Source: Mycolicibacterium lutetiense (GTDB taxonomy: Bacteria > Actinomycetota > Actinomycetes > Mycobacteriales > Mycobacteriaceae). From it: 64,000 nucleotides of DNA. The notes beneath the pieces were generated by a model. That model saw only the letters and a list, made by a program, of their open reading frames with translations. It ran no database searches and had not been told where the DNA came from. Of the stretch, positions 1 through 12,022 are shown piece by piece (position 1 is the stretch's first letter; the number at the start of each line of letters is the position of its first letter). A program made the position numbers and the translations under genes. The DNA is taken from positions 3,844,001 through 3,908,000 of the forward strand of contig NZ_JAGIOP010000002.1 of assembly GCF_017876775.1 (NCBI RefSeq), given 5' to 3'.

Positions 1-546
1 CTCGTCGAATGTACGGCCGGCTCGAGCCGCAATCGCCGACTCGAAAATCGGGTACACCTCATGCGGCCAATGTAGCCCGGCGCGCATCTCGGCTGGGCTC
101 AGTCCCGGGCGTGTGTCGCCCAGTGATTCGTCTTGTGCGGCAACGGATTTCGGCTCCATGAGCGCGCCACCCGATGTGACCTTGCGCGCTGACGCACCGC
201 TCTCCGCTCCGACTACCAGCACGGCGTCGCTGACGCCGCGCCAAATACGCCGGCCCAGTTCCTCGACAAGGTACTGGGGCGTATTTCCGCCGACCGGACA
301 ACTGATGCGATGGTTCGGTGCGAGCCCAGCCGCTTCGGCGATCCTCGACGCGGGATTGTCGCGCGAAGTCAGCAAAATCCCCGGCGTCGCCACTGTATCG
401 ATCCGATGTCCGATCGTGGCCGACGCATCCTGGAGTGCTCGGCGCGCGGCCTCGGCAGCCAGATCGATGGGGTCTACGACGCCTTCGCCGCGATGTGTGA
501 GTTCACCGACGCCGACGACAACCGGGGTGCGCGGTGGGATGGCCAA
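1..546 (-). CDS. Thiolase-like acetyl-CoA acetyltransferase, 3' end beyond window
   Basis: Reading leftward from 546, an open frame of 182 codons runs off the window edge. It begins with PRTPVVVGVGELTHRG, the N-terminus typical of the actinobacterial SCP-x/thiolase-like acetyl-CoA acetyltransferases, and continues with DAVLVVGAESG, the segment that resembles the region around the thiolase nucleophile. Family members take part in beta-oxidation-type C-C cleavage or condensation of acyl-CoAs. A stop codon lies two codons upstream of the only available start, TTG at 546, so the start is well bounded although no strong ribosome-binding site is visible. The gene is divergent from the TetR gene at 673, which may control it. 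The C-terminal half is outside the window, so substrate class and catalytic completeness cannot be judged. Confidence 0.8.
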   Translation of the reverse strand, partial: MAIPPRTPVVVGVGELTHRGEGVVDPIDLAAEAARRALQDASATIGHRIDTVATPGILLTSRDNPASRIAEAAGLAPNHRISCPVGGNTPQYLVEELGRRIWRGVSDAVLVVGAESGASARKVTSGGALMEPKSVAAQDESLGDTRPGLSPAEMRAGLHWPHEVYPIFESAIAARAGRTFDE

Positions 547-672
547 CGGTCAGGTCACGTTCACCGTTGAGGTCTTCTATGCGACACGACTGCAATATTG
601 TCACATCCGTTTCCATGCGACAACCGCGGGTGTTCGACAGAGCGAGTCCCTTGACAGGGCATACTCGTACCC

Positions 673-1320
673 GTGACGAAGAGACCGTTGCGGCGGGGCG
701 ACGCGACTCCTGGGCGAAACCGCGATATGGCGCGCGATCGCCTACTCGACGCCGCCGAAACGTGCATGCAAGGCAAGGGGCGGTCGGGCACCACGATGGA
801 GGATATCGCCAGGCAAGCGGGCGTATCGCGCGCCACGGTCTATCGCTACTTCGCGAGTCGCGAATCCGTCGTATCCGGTGTCATCGTCCGCGCAGCGGAA
901 CGCTACCTGCACCGCACCAGCGGACGGATCTTGGCGCACATCGACTTGGGCTCTGCCATATTGGACTTCGTTTCAGTCACGGTGCGCGCGGCACGCCGCG
1001 AACCGATAATCGGCATGCTGTTCGCCAGCGACGACGAACTCGCCGGCGTGGGACTGGCCGAGGGAACGTCGGTGGCGCTGTTCGAACTCGTCGCCGAGTT
1101 TCTGCGACCCGTGTTCGCCGCGCACTGGCATCAACTCGAAGCCGGCGTTTCGGTCGATGACGCCGCCGAATGGATTCTGCGCATCATCCTCAGCTTGCTC
1201 TCGGTTCGCGGCCCCCGGCACCGCAGCCCCGAAGGAATCGACGCTTTCTTGCGCCGATTCCTGCTTCCCGCGCTACTGGCCGACACTCACAGTTGCATTG
1301 CTGCGACAACTGCGGAGTAG
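673..1320 (+). CDS. TetR/AcrR family transcriptional regulator
   Basis: The 215-residue product has the classic TetR N-terminal DNA-binding domain at about residues 18-65: DRLLDAAETCMQGKG, then TTMEDIARQAGVSRATVYRYF, in which the second helix-turn-helix element is unmistakable. The remaining helical part is the ligand pocket and dimer interface and has no recognisable ligand signature. It starts at GTG 673 and is divergent from the thiolase gene at 1-546, with a 126-bp spacer, so autoregulation and control of the thiolase are plausible. A hotdog thioesterase follows 48 bp downstream on the same strand, so the regulator may also lead an operon with it and the hydrolase after it. The ligand is unknown. 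Confidence 0.9.
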   Translation: MTKRPLRRGDATPGRNRDMARDRLLDAAETCMQGKGRSGTTMEDIARQAGVSRATVYRYFASRESVVSGVIVRAAERYLHRTSGRILAHIDLGSAILDFVSVTVRAARREPIIGMLFASDDELAGVGLAEGTSVALFELVAEFLRPVFAAHWHQLEAGVSVDDAAEWILRIILSLLSVRGPRHRSPEGIDAFLRRFLLPALLADTHSCIAATTAE

Positions 1321-1368
1321 TGTCTCAGCGATGGCATCGGTATCGCTGAACGAAACGAGGCGCTGACC

Positions 1369-1803
1369 ATGGACTTCCCCCAGTTCAACAAGCAAATAGC
1401 CGAGGAGCTCCAGCACGCGGGGGGAACCTCGGGAGGGCTCGCCAAGTACTTGGACTTCCGCCACATCGAGTTCTCCGCCGGGAGACTGGTAGTGGAAATG
1501 GACGCCCGAGCCGATTTGTTGACTCCTTTCGGCACTCTGCATGGCGGATGCCTGTCAGCGATGGTCGACCACTGCTTGGGCGTGGTGTTCTATCCGGTGA
1601 TCCCACCTGGGTCATGGGTGGCCACAACCGAATTCAAACTGAACCTCCTACGTCCGGTGTCCAGTGGAGTCTGCGTTGCGGTCGCCGACATCATCGCGCT
1701 GGGGAAGCGTAGCGGCGTCGCCAGGATCGACATCACCAATACGGGACGCCCGGTATGCGCCGCACAGGGAACAGTGACCGTCGTCGCCCAGAGCGCCTCG
1801 TGA
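1369..1803 (+). CDS. PaaI-type hotdog-fold thioesterase
   Basis: A 144-residue single-domain hotdog protein. The motif FGTLHGGCLSAMVD (residues about 51-64) is the conserved central-helix signature of the PaaI/YbgC-type acyl-CoA thioesterases, which hydrolyse acyl- or aryl-CoA to free acid and CoA in the cytosol. WVATTEFKLNLLRP fits the following beta strand. Length is usual for the family. The ATG at 1369 follows the TetR gene by 48 bp and the alpha/beta hydrolase begins 52 bp downstream, consistent with one small operon for degrading an acyl-CoA or ester intermediate. Two further hotdog thioesterase genes lie at 49.6 and 52.6 kb; they carry an additional N-terminal C-x-G-C motif that this protein lacks. 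Confidence 0.85.
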   Translation: MDFPQFNKQIAEELQHAGGTSGGLAKYLDFRHIEFSAGRLVVEMDARADLLTPFGTLHGGCLSAMVDHCLGVVFYPVIPPGSWVATTEFKLNLLRPVSSGVCVAVADIIALGKRSGVARIDITNTGRPVCAAQGTVTVVAQSAS

Positions 1804-1855
1804 TCCGGTCGCGGAACGAGAACGCTGCCCAAGGCGACCATCGAGGACACAGCAA

Positions 1856-2755
1856 ATGACCTCAACGTTCGAGCGCGTCCGCAACGAAGACGGAACCGCC
1901 CTTGCAGCCGATGTCTACCGACACGAATCCGCCCGCGCGGTCGTCATACTGCTGCACGGCGGTGGACAGAACCGCCATGCCTGGGCGACTACCGCGCGCC
2001 GCTTACACGCGCGCGGGTATACCGTCGTCGCTTACGACGCCCGCGGTCACGGCGACAGCGAGTGGGACCCCGATGGTCGATACGATCTCGACCGACTTGC
2101 ATCCGACCTGCTGTCGATTCGCCGATATGCCAGCGATGGCCGCCCGCCAGCTGTCGTTGGCGCATCCTTGGGCGGCATGACGGTGTTGGGAACGCATTTG
2201 GTGGCGCCTGCCGATCTGTGGGGAGCCGTCGTACTGGTCGACATAACTCCGCGAATGGAGTTTCACGGAGCACGCCGCGTCGTGTCTTTCATGGGCGCCC
2301 ATCCCGACGGATTCGATACGCTCGACGCGGCCGCGGACGTCATTGCCCAGTACAACCGGCATCGCGCTCGGCCCAAGAACTTGGACGGTCTCCGAAAGGT
2401 CTTGCAGCAGCGCGACGACGGTCGGTGGATCTGGCGATGGGATCCGGCGTTCATAGCTTCCAACTTCGAGTTCCTGCAGGGCGACCCAGCAACTGGTGCC
2501 AAAGAATTCGGCGCCATAAGCGACCTTCTCATCGAAGGGGCCCGCCGCGTGCGAGCACCAACGCTTCTCATTCGCGGCGTTCACTCCGACGTGACGTCGC
2601 AGCAGTCGGTCGAGGAGTTCCTCGAAGTCGTACCGCACGCCGAGGCTGTCGACGTTTCGGGCACGGGCCACATGGTTGCGGGCGACGACAACGACGCCTT
2701 CACTTCGGCAGTCGCAGATTTTCTCGACCGCACGCTGAACGACTCGTCGGACTGA
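1856..2755 (+). CDS. Alpha/beta-fold hydrolase
   Basis: A 299-residue alpha/beta hydrolase. The oxyanion-region HGGGQNRHAW occurs near residue 35, YDARGHGDS follows, the nucleophile elbow is GASLGG (Ser near residue 103), the acid region is near RGVHSDV, and the catalytic histidine is in SGTGHMV near residue 268. This arrangement matches the peroxidase/epoxide-hydrolase/esterase-like branch (PF00561/PF12697) acting on esters, lactones or C-C bonds. The start is ATG 1856. It follows the hotdog thioesterase and ends the local operon. A 784-bp stretch without a convincing gene comes after it. The substrate cannot be assigned from sequence. Confidence 0.85.
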   Translation: MTSTFERVRNEDGTALAADVYRHESARAVVILLHGGGQNRHAWATTARRLHARGYTVVAYDARGHGDSEWDPDGRYDLDRLASDLLSIRRYASDGRPPAVVGASLGGMTVLGTHLVAPADLWGAVVLVDITPRMEFHGARRVVSFMGAHPDGFDTLDAAADVIAQYNRHRARPKNLDGLRKVLQQRDDGRWIWRWDPAFIASNFEFLQGDPATGAKEFGAISDLLIEGARRVRAPTLLIRGVHSDVTSQQSVEEFLEVVPHAEAVDVSGTGHMVAGDDNDAFTSAVADFLDRTLNDSSD

Positions 2756-3539
2756 GCGTCTTTCAGGGCCCTGCGATGGCCGCGGCCCGGCCACTCTGGT
2801 TCGTTGTCGAGGTGTCAGAACTACCTCCATGAACGGAACCCCGGCGGCGCAGTATCGGCGCATCCGAAGGCAGCGATGCCAAACCGTATGGTTCGACCAT
2901 CGCCTGGGCCGAATTATCATTCGAACCGAAGCATTTTGCTGGTGGGCGCTGTCCAGGTCGGATCGAGCGGTCGGAGTTCTCCGAACCAGTGCCCGCACAC
3001 CTTGACGAACACACCCGCCGCCGGGGCGACCCGGATCAGATCGGCGCTGCTGTTGGGATCTTGGAGTCAGTCGACGGCCGGGGGCGAGTCCAGAGGACAG
3101 CCTACTGCTATCCAGGCTTCAGCTTCGGTATGCGGGAGGCGGGCGGGCATATCCGGCGCCCGATTCGACCACCTCGTCAGAGCGGCGGGCGTTCCTTCGC
3201 ATGAGCAGTTCCGGAAACTTCGTGGCCGAAACGATCGAGAAAGTCGTCTATTGCGGCCAGGGCGGTGCTGATCGTTCCTCGCAATGGGGCTGCTCCGGCC
3301 GCGAAGGCCGCAAACAAGGTTATTGCGAGCAGACAACTCATGCCTCCGCCTTCCTCTTCACGCGCATCCGTTCGCCGTGGCCCACAGCAATGCCTCGTTC
3401 GGCTGCTGAAATGGTAAAACGTGGCTCACCGCTCCTTAACAGCGTAGATACCCGGATCCGCGATCGGTATGTCTCGAAGGGTCGAACCTGCGGGCGTCTG
3501 TTGTCTCGCAAAGACAAGTAATCGAGTACGGTCGCAGCT
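2756..3539. other. 784-bp stretch without a supportable gene
   Basis: Open frames here are short or have no recognisable domain, and no gene could be supported on either strand. No tRNA-like fold, insertion-sequence end or clear repeat was seen. The GTG of the PucR-type regulator immediately follows, so the last hundred bases should hold its promoter. Confidence 0.5.
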
Positions 3540-4832
3540 GTGCTTGATTCATCCGAAGTTCAAGACACCCCCGGTCACGCGGTTCATCACCTATTCCGAG
3601 ACCTCGGCGACCTCGTCAGAGAATTGCCCGAGTCCATACATGGCCTTCTGATTGAGCAAGTTGCCGAACTCGCTGCCGATCAACAGCTCAAAGAGCTACT
3701 GAGTGACACCGTCGCCGCGAACGTAGACACTTGGTTCTCCGTCGTCCGTCACTCGATCCCGTTCGACCGCATGGAGTCACCGACGGCCGCCCTTGAACAC
3801 GCCCGGAGGATGGCGCAACGCGAGGTACCCGTCAACGCGCTGCTGCGGGCATACAGGCTCGGGCACCAGTATGGATTGAACCTCATCATCGCTGGCCTTC
3901 GGAGCGCGGACCTACCGCCCGAGGAGAAATTGGCGCTCATTGAACACATCACCCGTGTGTCTTTCCGCTACATCGACTGGATGTCTGAGCAGGTCTTGGA
4001 GACATATCAGACTGAACGCGCGGAGTGGGACGAGCGCCGACGAAGTTTGCGTGCACAAGCCATTCGAGACATCCTCAACGGACGCGACGTAGACCTGACC
4101 GAAGCGTCGTCGGCTATGAGGTACTTCTTGGGCGCAACGCATGTGGCTCTCATGGTATGGCTCGACCGAGATGCGGGCGCCGACACCGACGAGTTCATCG
4201 CCATGGAGCGCTTCATGCAACACGCGGTCTCCGCCACTGGAGCGAAGCAATCGGTCTACTTCTCCATCGACCGCCTCGTCGGATGCGCATGGATGACGGT
4301 TCACCGCCCGTCGGACTATTTATCGCAGCTGCGCGACTTCGTCCGGGCTCAACCTGACGGCCCAAGACTTTCCGTCGGTGAACCACTTCCGGGGATTGAA
4401 GGCTTCCGCCGCACCTACCGACAGGCTGAGCAGGCCCGTGTGGTCGCGGTGGCAGCCGACGGCTCCTCACGGCACCGGATCGTCGCTGCACGAGATCCCG
4501 GTGTGGCCCTGGCCTCGATGCTGATGACCGATGACGCGACTCTGAAGGAATGGATTTACGATGTGCTGGGCCCGTTGGCTCAGAACACTGCATCGGACCA
4601 GCGTCTACGAGACACGTTGAGGGTGTTCTTGCGTGCCGGTTCCAGCTTCAAAGCCGCCGCCAACGAATTGCAGATACACGCCAATACCGTCAAGTATCGC
4701 GTAAATCGAGCACTCGAGCGCCGCGGTCGCCCGATCGCCGCGGAACGATTAGACGTCGAGGTCGCCCTACTGATGTGCTATTGGCTCGGCGAAGTAGCAC
4801 TGAACCCAACACAAGCCTTGGGGCGGTCCTAG
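3540..4832 (+). CDS. PucR/CdaR family transcriptional regulator
   Basis: The 430-residue protein has the three-part layout of actinobacterial PucR-type regulators. There is an N-terminal helical sensor resembling RsbRD_N (about residues 10-160), a central GGDEF-like CdaR domain (about 170-300), and a C-terminal HTH_30 domain with LRVFLRAGSSFKAAANELQIHANTVKYRVNRA (split here as SSFKAAANELQIHANTVKYR), the signature of PucR. Such proteins are one-component regulators of catabolic genes. The start is GTG 3540. It stands alone: an alpha/beta hydrolase lies 785 bp upstream and an IS1380 element begins 322 bp downstream, so any natural target gene on its right side may have been separated by the insertion. 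Confidence 0.88.
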   Translation: MLDSSEVQDTPGHAVHHLFRDLGDLVRELPESIHGLLIEQVAELAADQQLKELLSDTVAANVDTWFSVVRHSIPFDRMESPTAALEHARRMAQREVPVNALLRAYRLGHQYGLNLIIAGLRSADLPPEEKLALIEHITRVSFRYIDWMSEQVLETYQTERAEWDERRRSLRAQAIRDILNGRDVDLTEASSAMRYFLGATHVALMVWLDRDAGADTDEFIAMERFMQHAVSATGAKQSVYFSIDRLVGCAWMTVHRPSDYLSQLRDFVRAQPDGPRLSVGEPLPGIEGFRRTYRQAEQARVVAVAADGSSRHRIVAARDPGVALASMLMTDDATLKEWIYDVLGPLAQNTASDQRLRDTLRVFLRAGSSFKAAANELQIHANTVKYRVNRALERRGRPIAAERLDVEVALLMCYWLGEVALNPTQALGRS

Positions 4833-5154
4833 TCGTTCGTGTCCCGCGAACGCCCTTGCTGCGTAACTGTGCCGTCTACTGACGAACACGCCGAATCTGA
4901 GGATGGTCAGCGCGACGATCCGGCGCCGCCCGGCCTGATAATCCGAGTTCGATTCATGTTTCGACGCTGCCGCGGGGCTCTGCTGCGGGCAGGCTGATCG
5001 AGTGGAGTCGTCGATCGCCGCCGTACGGAGCTGAAGCAACCCATTCACCGAAGCTCATCGACGTCAGACACGCTCAAGCACCCATCGCGCAAGGCGACAG
5101 GCGAGTCGTGGCGCAGGTTGCGACTTGTCGGCCCAGACAACCAGGAGGCATAAG
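4833..5154. other. Intergenic stretch between PucR gene and IS1380
   Basis: About 320 bp with no supportable gene. Its right edge is the 5-bp sequence ATAAG at 5150-5154, which is one copy of the target duplication of the IS1380-family element. Confidence 0.5.
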
Positions 5155-5432
5155 CCTTGATCCACCGATGAGCTGTCGTGGCTGAGGCTGGAATGGTTTG
5201 GTGGTCGCTTGCTGGCTGTGAGCAGGGGGTATCGGCTGGTCTGTCCAGCTTTTTCCTGTGTGCTCCGGTCGTGGCCTTTCGGCGGATTGGTCAGGTGGGG
5301 GCGGTTGCTGGCGGGCTGTGGCCGATGGTGTTGCGCCACAATCGGAGCCAGTTGTCGGTTCCGGTCGAAAAGTGAGCAGGTAGTTCCGGTCGAAAAGTGA
5401 GCACTTCACCTTTCGATTGGAGAGTGATCACT

Positions 5433-7465
<2,033 letters not shown>

Positions 7466-9026
7466 ACCTGCTCACTTTTCGACCGGAGCAGGCTGCTCAG
7501 GATTCAACCGGAGCTGACACCAGTGCGTCGCCCACGGCCAGTGGGCTGGTAGGTGCAGGATGGGTCGGCGTTGGGGGCGGGCCAGTCGGGCCGGGATGGT
7601 GATGAGGCGTCGGCGCAGGGTGGCGCCGCGAGCCACCGCGTGTGCACCGCCGGCCAGGATGCCGGCGGCGCGCTGCAGGTTGTGGGCGATGGCCGCGCAC
7701 AGTATCCAGGCAGAGTTCGCCCCGAAACGTCCCGAGGGCATGTGGGCCAGGGGTCCGTCGATGAGGTCGGCGAACACGGTTTCGATGATCGCGTGGCGGC
7801 GGTGAGTGATGTCAGCGACGTCGACGGGTTCGTCGGTGTCGGTGAAGAACGGGTGATATCGCCAGACCGGGAACAGGGCGTCGGGGTATCGGGCGTCTTT
7901 GACCCGGCGCACGATCAACCGTGCCGTGATCGGAGTCTTCGTGGAACTGAAAGCGGTGCAGGTGGTTTCGGCGACTTCGGCATCGGAGATCCAGGCACCG
8001 GTGTCGGGATCGCGGCGGGATAGCACACCGGGATCCACGCGGTGTCATTGATGTCGGCGATGGCCGCGACGACTGCGGCGGTCTTGGTCAGCACCAGCGA
8101 GAACCGGGCACCGGCGCGGCGGCAGGCGGTGACCACGCTGCTGTTGCCGTAGGCCGAGTCGCCGCGCACCAGGATGCGCCCGGTGACACCGGCGCCGCGG
8201 GCGGTGGCGACGGCTTGGGCGATCATGCGGGCCGCGCCTTTGCCCGAGTTGGTCTTGCCCGCCCGCAGTCGTGCTCCGGTGATCACCGGAGCGCAGTGTT
8301 CGGTGCTGATGGTGGTCACCAACGGGGAAAGACCCTTGCGCAGGATCTGCTTGCCGGCGATTTTGGTGTGGCCGTAGCTCGCACCTTGTTTGGCCTGGCC
8401 GTAGACCGGGCGCAGCAGTGAGTCGATGTCGATGAACACCCGCCCGTCGGCGCCGGGCAACAGATCGACACGCTCGCACAGAGCGCCCACGTGCTCACTG
8501 AGCACCGACTCCAGTTGCCGGGCATGGCCGAAGGTGAACTCCCGCAACAAGGTTCCGATGGTCGACGGGGCGTACACCTCGCCGAACAGGGTCTTCATCC
8601 CGCCGCTACGAACTACGTCGAGGTCGTCGATGCTGTCCGCGCCGGTGCACATCCCGGCGATCAGCGTGGTCAGCTTCGGCGACGGATTGGCCGCACCGGA
8701 CTTGACCCGCTCGCAGCTGAACCGAACTTTGTCGGCCAATGACGATGACAGTCCGGTCTGCTCGGCAAGGGCCATCACCGGTACCAGGCCTGCGCACGAC
8801 ACCAGACGCTCATCATCGAAGACCGCCGACGATGCGGCGAACCTATGGGACACTTGCACCGGAAGTGCCTTTCCGAGTTGTGCCGATAAGTGCGTAGAGA
8901 ACACTCATCATCGCAGCTCAGAGGGCACTTTCCTCATTCCGACACCCCACGACCAGCCAATTCATCGGTGGATCGAGGATAAGAACATCCGACAAGTGGC
9001 GCGCGTGGTCTTGCCACGCGCTAGAC

Positions 9027-9042
9027 GTTAGCGACGATTAAC
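9027..9042. promoter_or_regulatory. Dyad GTTA-N8-TAAC, possible operator
   Basis: The 16-bp dyad GTTA-N8-TAAC lies between the IS1380 end and the 3' end of the acyl-CoA ligase gene. The same dyad, with the same spacing and following AT, is at 15689-15704 in the divergent promoter of the same gene cluster. The spacing of 8 suits a TetR-type dimer. A role here, downstream of convergent or terminal sequence, is not obvious, so this is a weak call. Confidence 0.3.
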
Positions 9043-9126
9043 ATCTTCAGCTATTTGCAGCGGCGACCGTGGCTACTCGTCGTGACAACACTTCCCAAAC
9101 CCGCGCTCCGCCTCCGGTGTCGTGCC

Positions 9127-10683
9127 TCAGCGCTGGACGACGCCGCCCTCGACGCCGGTGAATCGCTTGCGCAGCTCGGTCTTGAGGAGCTTGCCGGTGG
9201 CGTTGCGGGGCAGCTCGGGAAGGAGGTGCACTTCGCGGGGGCACTTGAAATGCGCCAGCCGTTCGCGGCACCAGGCGATCAGTTCGTCGGCGCTGGGTTC
9301 CTGCTCGGCGGCTGGGTCGGCCACCACCACCGCGACGACGCGCTCACCCCACTTGTCGTCCGGACCGCCGACCACCGCGGCGTCGAGCACACCGGGGTGA
9401 CGGAACAGCACCTGCTCGACCTCGATGGGGTAGACATTTTCCCCGCCCGAGATGATCATGTCCTTCTTGCGGTCGACGAGCGTGATGTAGCCGTCGGCGT
9501 CGATCCGGCCGAGGTCGCCGGTGTGGAACCAGCCGCCCCGGAAGGCCTCGGCGGTGGTCGCCGGCTTCATCCAGTACCCGACGAACACGTTGGGTCCGCG
9601 CACCAGGAGTTCGCCGACGGTGTCGGCCGGGACGTCCCGGTCGTCGGCGTCCACGATGCGGGCATCGACGTGCATGGCGACCCGGCCGATTGATCCGGCC
9701 CGCGTCGTGATGTTGGCGGCGTCCAAGACCGAGACCATGGGTGCAGTCTCGGTCATCCCAAATCCCTCGGTGAAGGGGACGCCACGTTGCTGCATGAAGT
9801 CGATGACAGTCAGCGGCATCGGTGCGCCGCCGCCCATGGCCAGACGCAACGCGGAGAGATCGTAGGAGTCGAAGTCGGGCACCTGGGTCAGCGCCGACCA
9901 CATCGCCGGCACCATGAACTGGACGGTGGCGCGGCTTTCGGCCATCGCCTTGAGCGTGCTCACCGGGTTGAACGACGGGAGGATCACGCTGGTCCCGCCG
10001 ACGTAGAGCAATGGCAGCGTATGTACCCCGAGCCCGCCGATGTGGAACATGGGGGCGACTGCAACAGTCACGTCGCTGCCGGTCAGGCCTTGTTCGGCGC
10101 CCAGCACGTTGATGGCGTTCCACAGTAGGTTGTCGTGGGTGAGGATGGCGCCCTTCGGGCGGCCGGTGGTGCCCGAGGTGTACATGATGAACGCGGCGTC
10201 GCGGCCCTCGACGTCGCTGTCGAGAGGCTCGGGGGCGCCGCCGGAGAGCAGGTCTGGGTAGGCGATCTCGCCGTCGGCCGGGGCGCCCCCGGCCCGGACC
10301 GTGTGGCGGACCCGGACCCCCGGCTCGGCCAGCGCGCTGACCGCCGCCGCCGCGAGCGGCTCGTGGAACACGAACACGTCGGCGCCGGAGTCGGCGAGGA
10401 TGTAGCCGATCTCCGGGCCTGCGAGTCGGACGTTGATCGGGATGGTGATGGCGCCGATCTTCGCGCAGCCGAGGAGGACCTCCATGAACTCGACCGAGTT
10501 CACCAGCAGTATGGCCACCCGGTCCCCCTTGCGGACGCCGAGACGCAACAGGTTCGAAGCGACCTGGTTGGTGCGCCGATCGAAGTCGGAGTACGTGAAG
10601 CTGGTGTCACCGCAGACGAACGCCGTGCGCTGCCCGTTGAGGAAGGCCCGTTTGGTGACCCACTGACCGATACCGCGATCCAT
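9127..10683 (-). CDS. Acyl-CoA ligase (FadD-type AMP-binding enzyme)
   Basis: A 518-residue ANL-superfamily enzyme that activates a carboxylic acid to acyl-CoA through an acyl-adenylate. The P-loop motif IMYTSGTTGRPKGAILTHDN is near residue 165; GFGMTETAP is motif A5; WFHTGDLGRIDADGY and DRKKDMIISGGENVYP are the A7-A8 hinge; the A10 lysine is in PRNATGKLLKTELRKR near the C-terminus. The ATG at 10683 is chosen because AGGAGG lies 8 bases upstream; an upstream in-frame start would place it in the preceding spacer. It is the last gene of a leftward series carboxylase beta, carboxylase alpha, acyl-CoA dehydrogenase, ligase, which suggests catabolism of a branched or terpenoid acid. The acid itself is unknown. 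Confidence 0.9.
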   Translation of the reverse strand: MDRGIGQWVTKRAFLNGQRTAFVCGDTSFTYSDFDRRTNQVASNLLRLGVRKGDRVAILLVNSVEFMEVLLGCAKIGAITIPINVRLAGPEIGYILADSGADVFVFHEPLAAAAVSALAEPGVRVRHTVRAGGAPADGEIAYPDLLSGGAPEPLDSDVEGRDAAFIMYTSGTTGRPKGAILTHDNLLWNAINVLGAEQGLTGSDVTVAVAPMFHIGGLGVHTLPLLYVGGTSVILPSFNPVSTLKAMAESRATVQFMVPAMWSALTQVPDFDSYDLSALRLAMGGGAPMPLTVIDFMQQRGVPFTEGFGMTETAPMVSVLDAANITTRAGSIGRVAMHVDARIVDADDRDVPADTVGELLVRGPNVFVGYWMKPATTAEAFRGGWFHTGDLGRIDADGYITLVDRKKDMIISGGENVYPIEVEQVLFRHPGVLDAAVVGGPDDKWGERVVAVVVADPAAEQEPSADELIAWCRERLAHFKCPREVHLLPELPRNATGKLLKTELRKRFTGVEGGVVQR

Positions 10684-10809
10684 GTTGATTTGCCTCCTCG
10701 GCAGTTTTGGTTGACAAATGCTCGGTAAGGCAGGACCCGGCCCCGGCGGGCGACCGATCACCACCGTCCGTCTTGTAGACCGAAGCGGACACGAACGGAT
10801 GAAGGATGC

Positions 10810-11964
10810 TCAGTATGAGCGGGGCAGGTTCAGGCTGTGCTGAGCCACATAGTTGAGGATCATCTCTCGGCTGATCGGCGCGGTGCGCATCAGCCGCACC
10901 GGGCCCCAGAGAGTGGCCAGCCCGTACTCGGTGGCCAACCCGTTGCCGCCGTGGGTCTGGATCGCCTGGTCGAGGGCCAGGATGCCGGCCTCCGCCGCAG
11001 CGTATTTGGCCATGTTCGACGCCTCCGCGGAACCGGGGTCGCCGGCGTCGTGCAGTGAGGCCGCCCGCTGGGTCATCAGCCGGGCCAGCTCCAGCTGGAT
11101 CTTGGCGTGCGCAAGCGGGTGGGACAGGCCCTGGTGGGCTCCGATCGGCACGTCCCAGACCTTGCGCTCGCGCGCGTAGGCCGACGCCTTGTCCAGCGCG
11201 TAGCGGCCGATGCCGTTGCCCAGGGCGGCGCCCATGATGCGTTCGGGGTTGAGGCCCATGAACACCTGACGCAGACCGTCGTTTTCCGCGCCGATCAGGT
11301 TCTCGGCCGGCACCCGCACGTCGTCGAAGAACAGCGTGAACTGCTTCTCCGGTGTCACCGCCTGCACCGGGATGAGGGTCTTGGTCAACCCGGGCGCGTC
11401 GGTCGGGACCACCAGCAGGCTCAGCCGTCCGCGGCCGCGGTCGTCGGTCGCGGTGCGGGTGACGACCAGGATGGCCTCCGCCTCGTCGACGCCGGAAATG
11501 TAGTACTTGGTGCCGTTGAGCACCCAATCCCCACCGACGCGCTTGGCGTGGGTGGAGATGTTGTGAGAGTTCGAGCCCGCATCCGGCTCGGTGATCGCGA
11601 ACGCCATGATGATCTCGCCGCTGGCGATGCCCGGCAGCCAGCGCGCCTTTAGCTCGTCGCTGCCGAAAGCCTCGATGATCGTGCCGCAGATGGTGGGGGA
11701 GACCACCGTCATCAGCAGCGGGCAGCCGGCCGCGGCCAGTTCCTCACCGACGATCTGCATGTCGTAGATGCCGCCGCCACCGCCGCCGTACTGCTCGGCG
11801 ATGTTGACCCCGAGGAACCCCTGCTTGCCCACGGCCTGCCAGAGTTCCGAACTCTTCTCCCCGCCGAGCGACTTGGCCACGTAGTAGTCGTGCCCGAAGT
11901 CCTTGGCGATCTCGGACACGGCCTTGCGCAGCGCTCGCCGTTCCTCGGTCTCGTGCAGTTCCAT
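10810..11964 (-). CDS. Acyl-CoA dehydrogenase (FadE-type)
   Basis: A 384-residue flavoprotein acyl-CoA dehydrogenase that introduces the alpha-beta double bond and passes electrons to ETF. FAD/substrate loop: AFAITEPDAGSNSH near residue 125, with KYYISGVDEAE. A likely catalytic base is the Glu in GLNPERIMGAALG, the place used by isovaleryl-CoA and long-chain acyl-CoA dehydrogenases. Near the C-terminus is ALDQAIQTHGGNGLATEYG, also typical. The ATG at 11964 has an AGGAGAG-like site upstream. It lies 58 bp from the carboxylase alpha stop on one side and 126 bp from the ligase on the other. Compare leucine degradation, where isovaleryl-CoA dehydrogenase is encoded next to methylcrotonyl-CoA carboxylase; citronellyl-CoA dehydrogenase is an alternative. 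Confidence 0.9.
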   Translation of the reverse strand: MELHETEERRALRKAVSEIAKDFGHDYYVAKSLGGEKSSELWQAVGKQGFLGVNIAEQYGGGGGGIYDMQIVGEELAAAGCPLLMTVVSPTICGTIIEAFGSDELKARWLPGIASGEIIMAFAITEPDAGSNSHNISTHAKRVGGDWVLNGTKYYISGVDEAEAILVVTRTATDDRGRGRLSLLVVPTDAPGLTKTLIPVQAVTPEKQFTLFFDDVRVPAENLIGAENDGLRQVFMGLNPERIMGAALGNGIGRYALDKASAYARERKVWDVPIGAHQGLSHPLAHAKIQLELARLMTQRAASLHDAGDPGSAEASNMAKYAAAEAGILALDQAIQTHGGNGLATEYGLATLWGPVRLMRTAPISREMILNYVAQHSLNLPRSY

Positions 11965-12022
11965 ACCGCTCTCCTACTTCGAAGTCACCCGCCACCGGGG
12001 CCGGTGACGGGTCTGATGGTGC

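Noticed and set aside
2003..2998. 331-codon leftward frame opposite the alpha/beta hydrolase
   Set aside because: No domain, and the plus-strand hydrolase in the same place has a full catalytic pattern.
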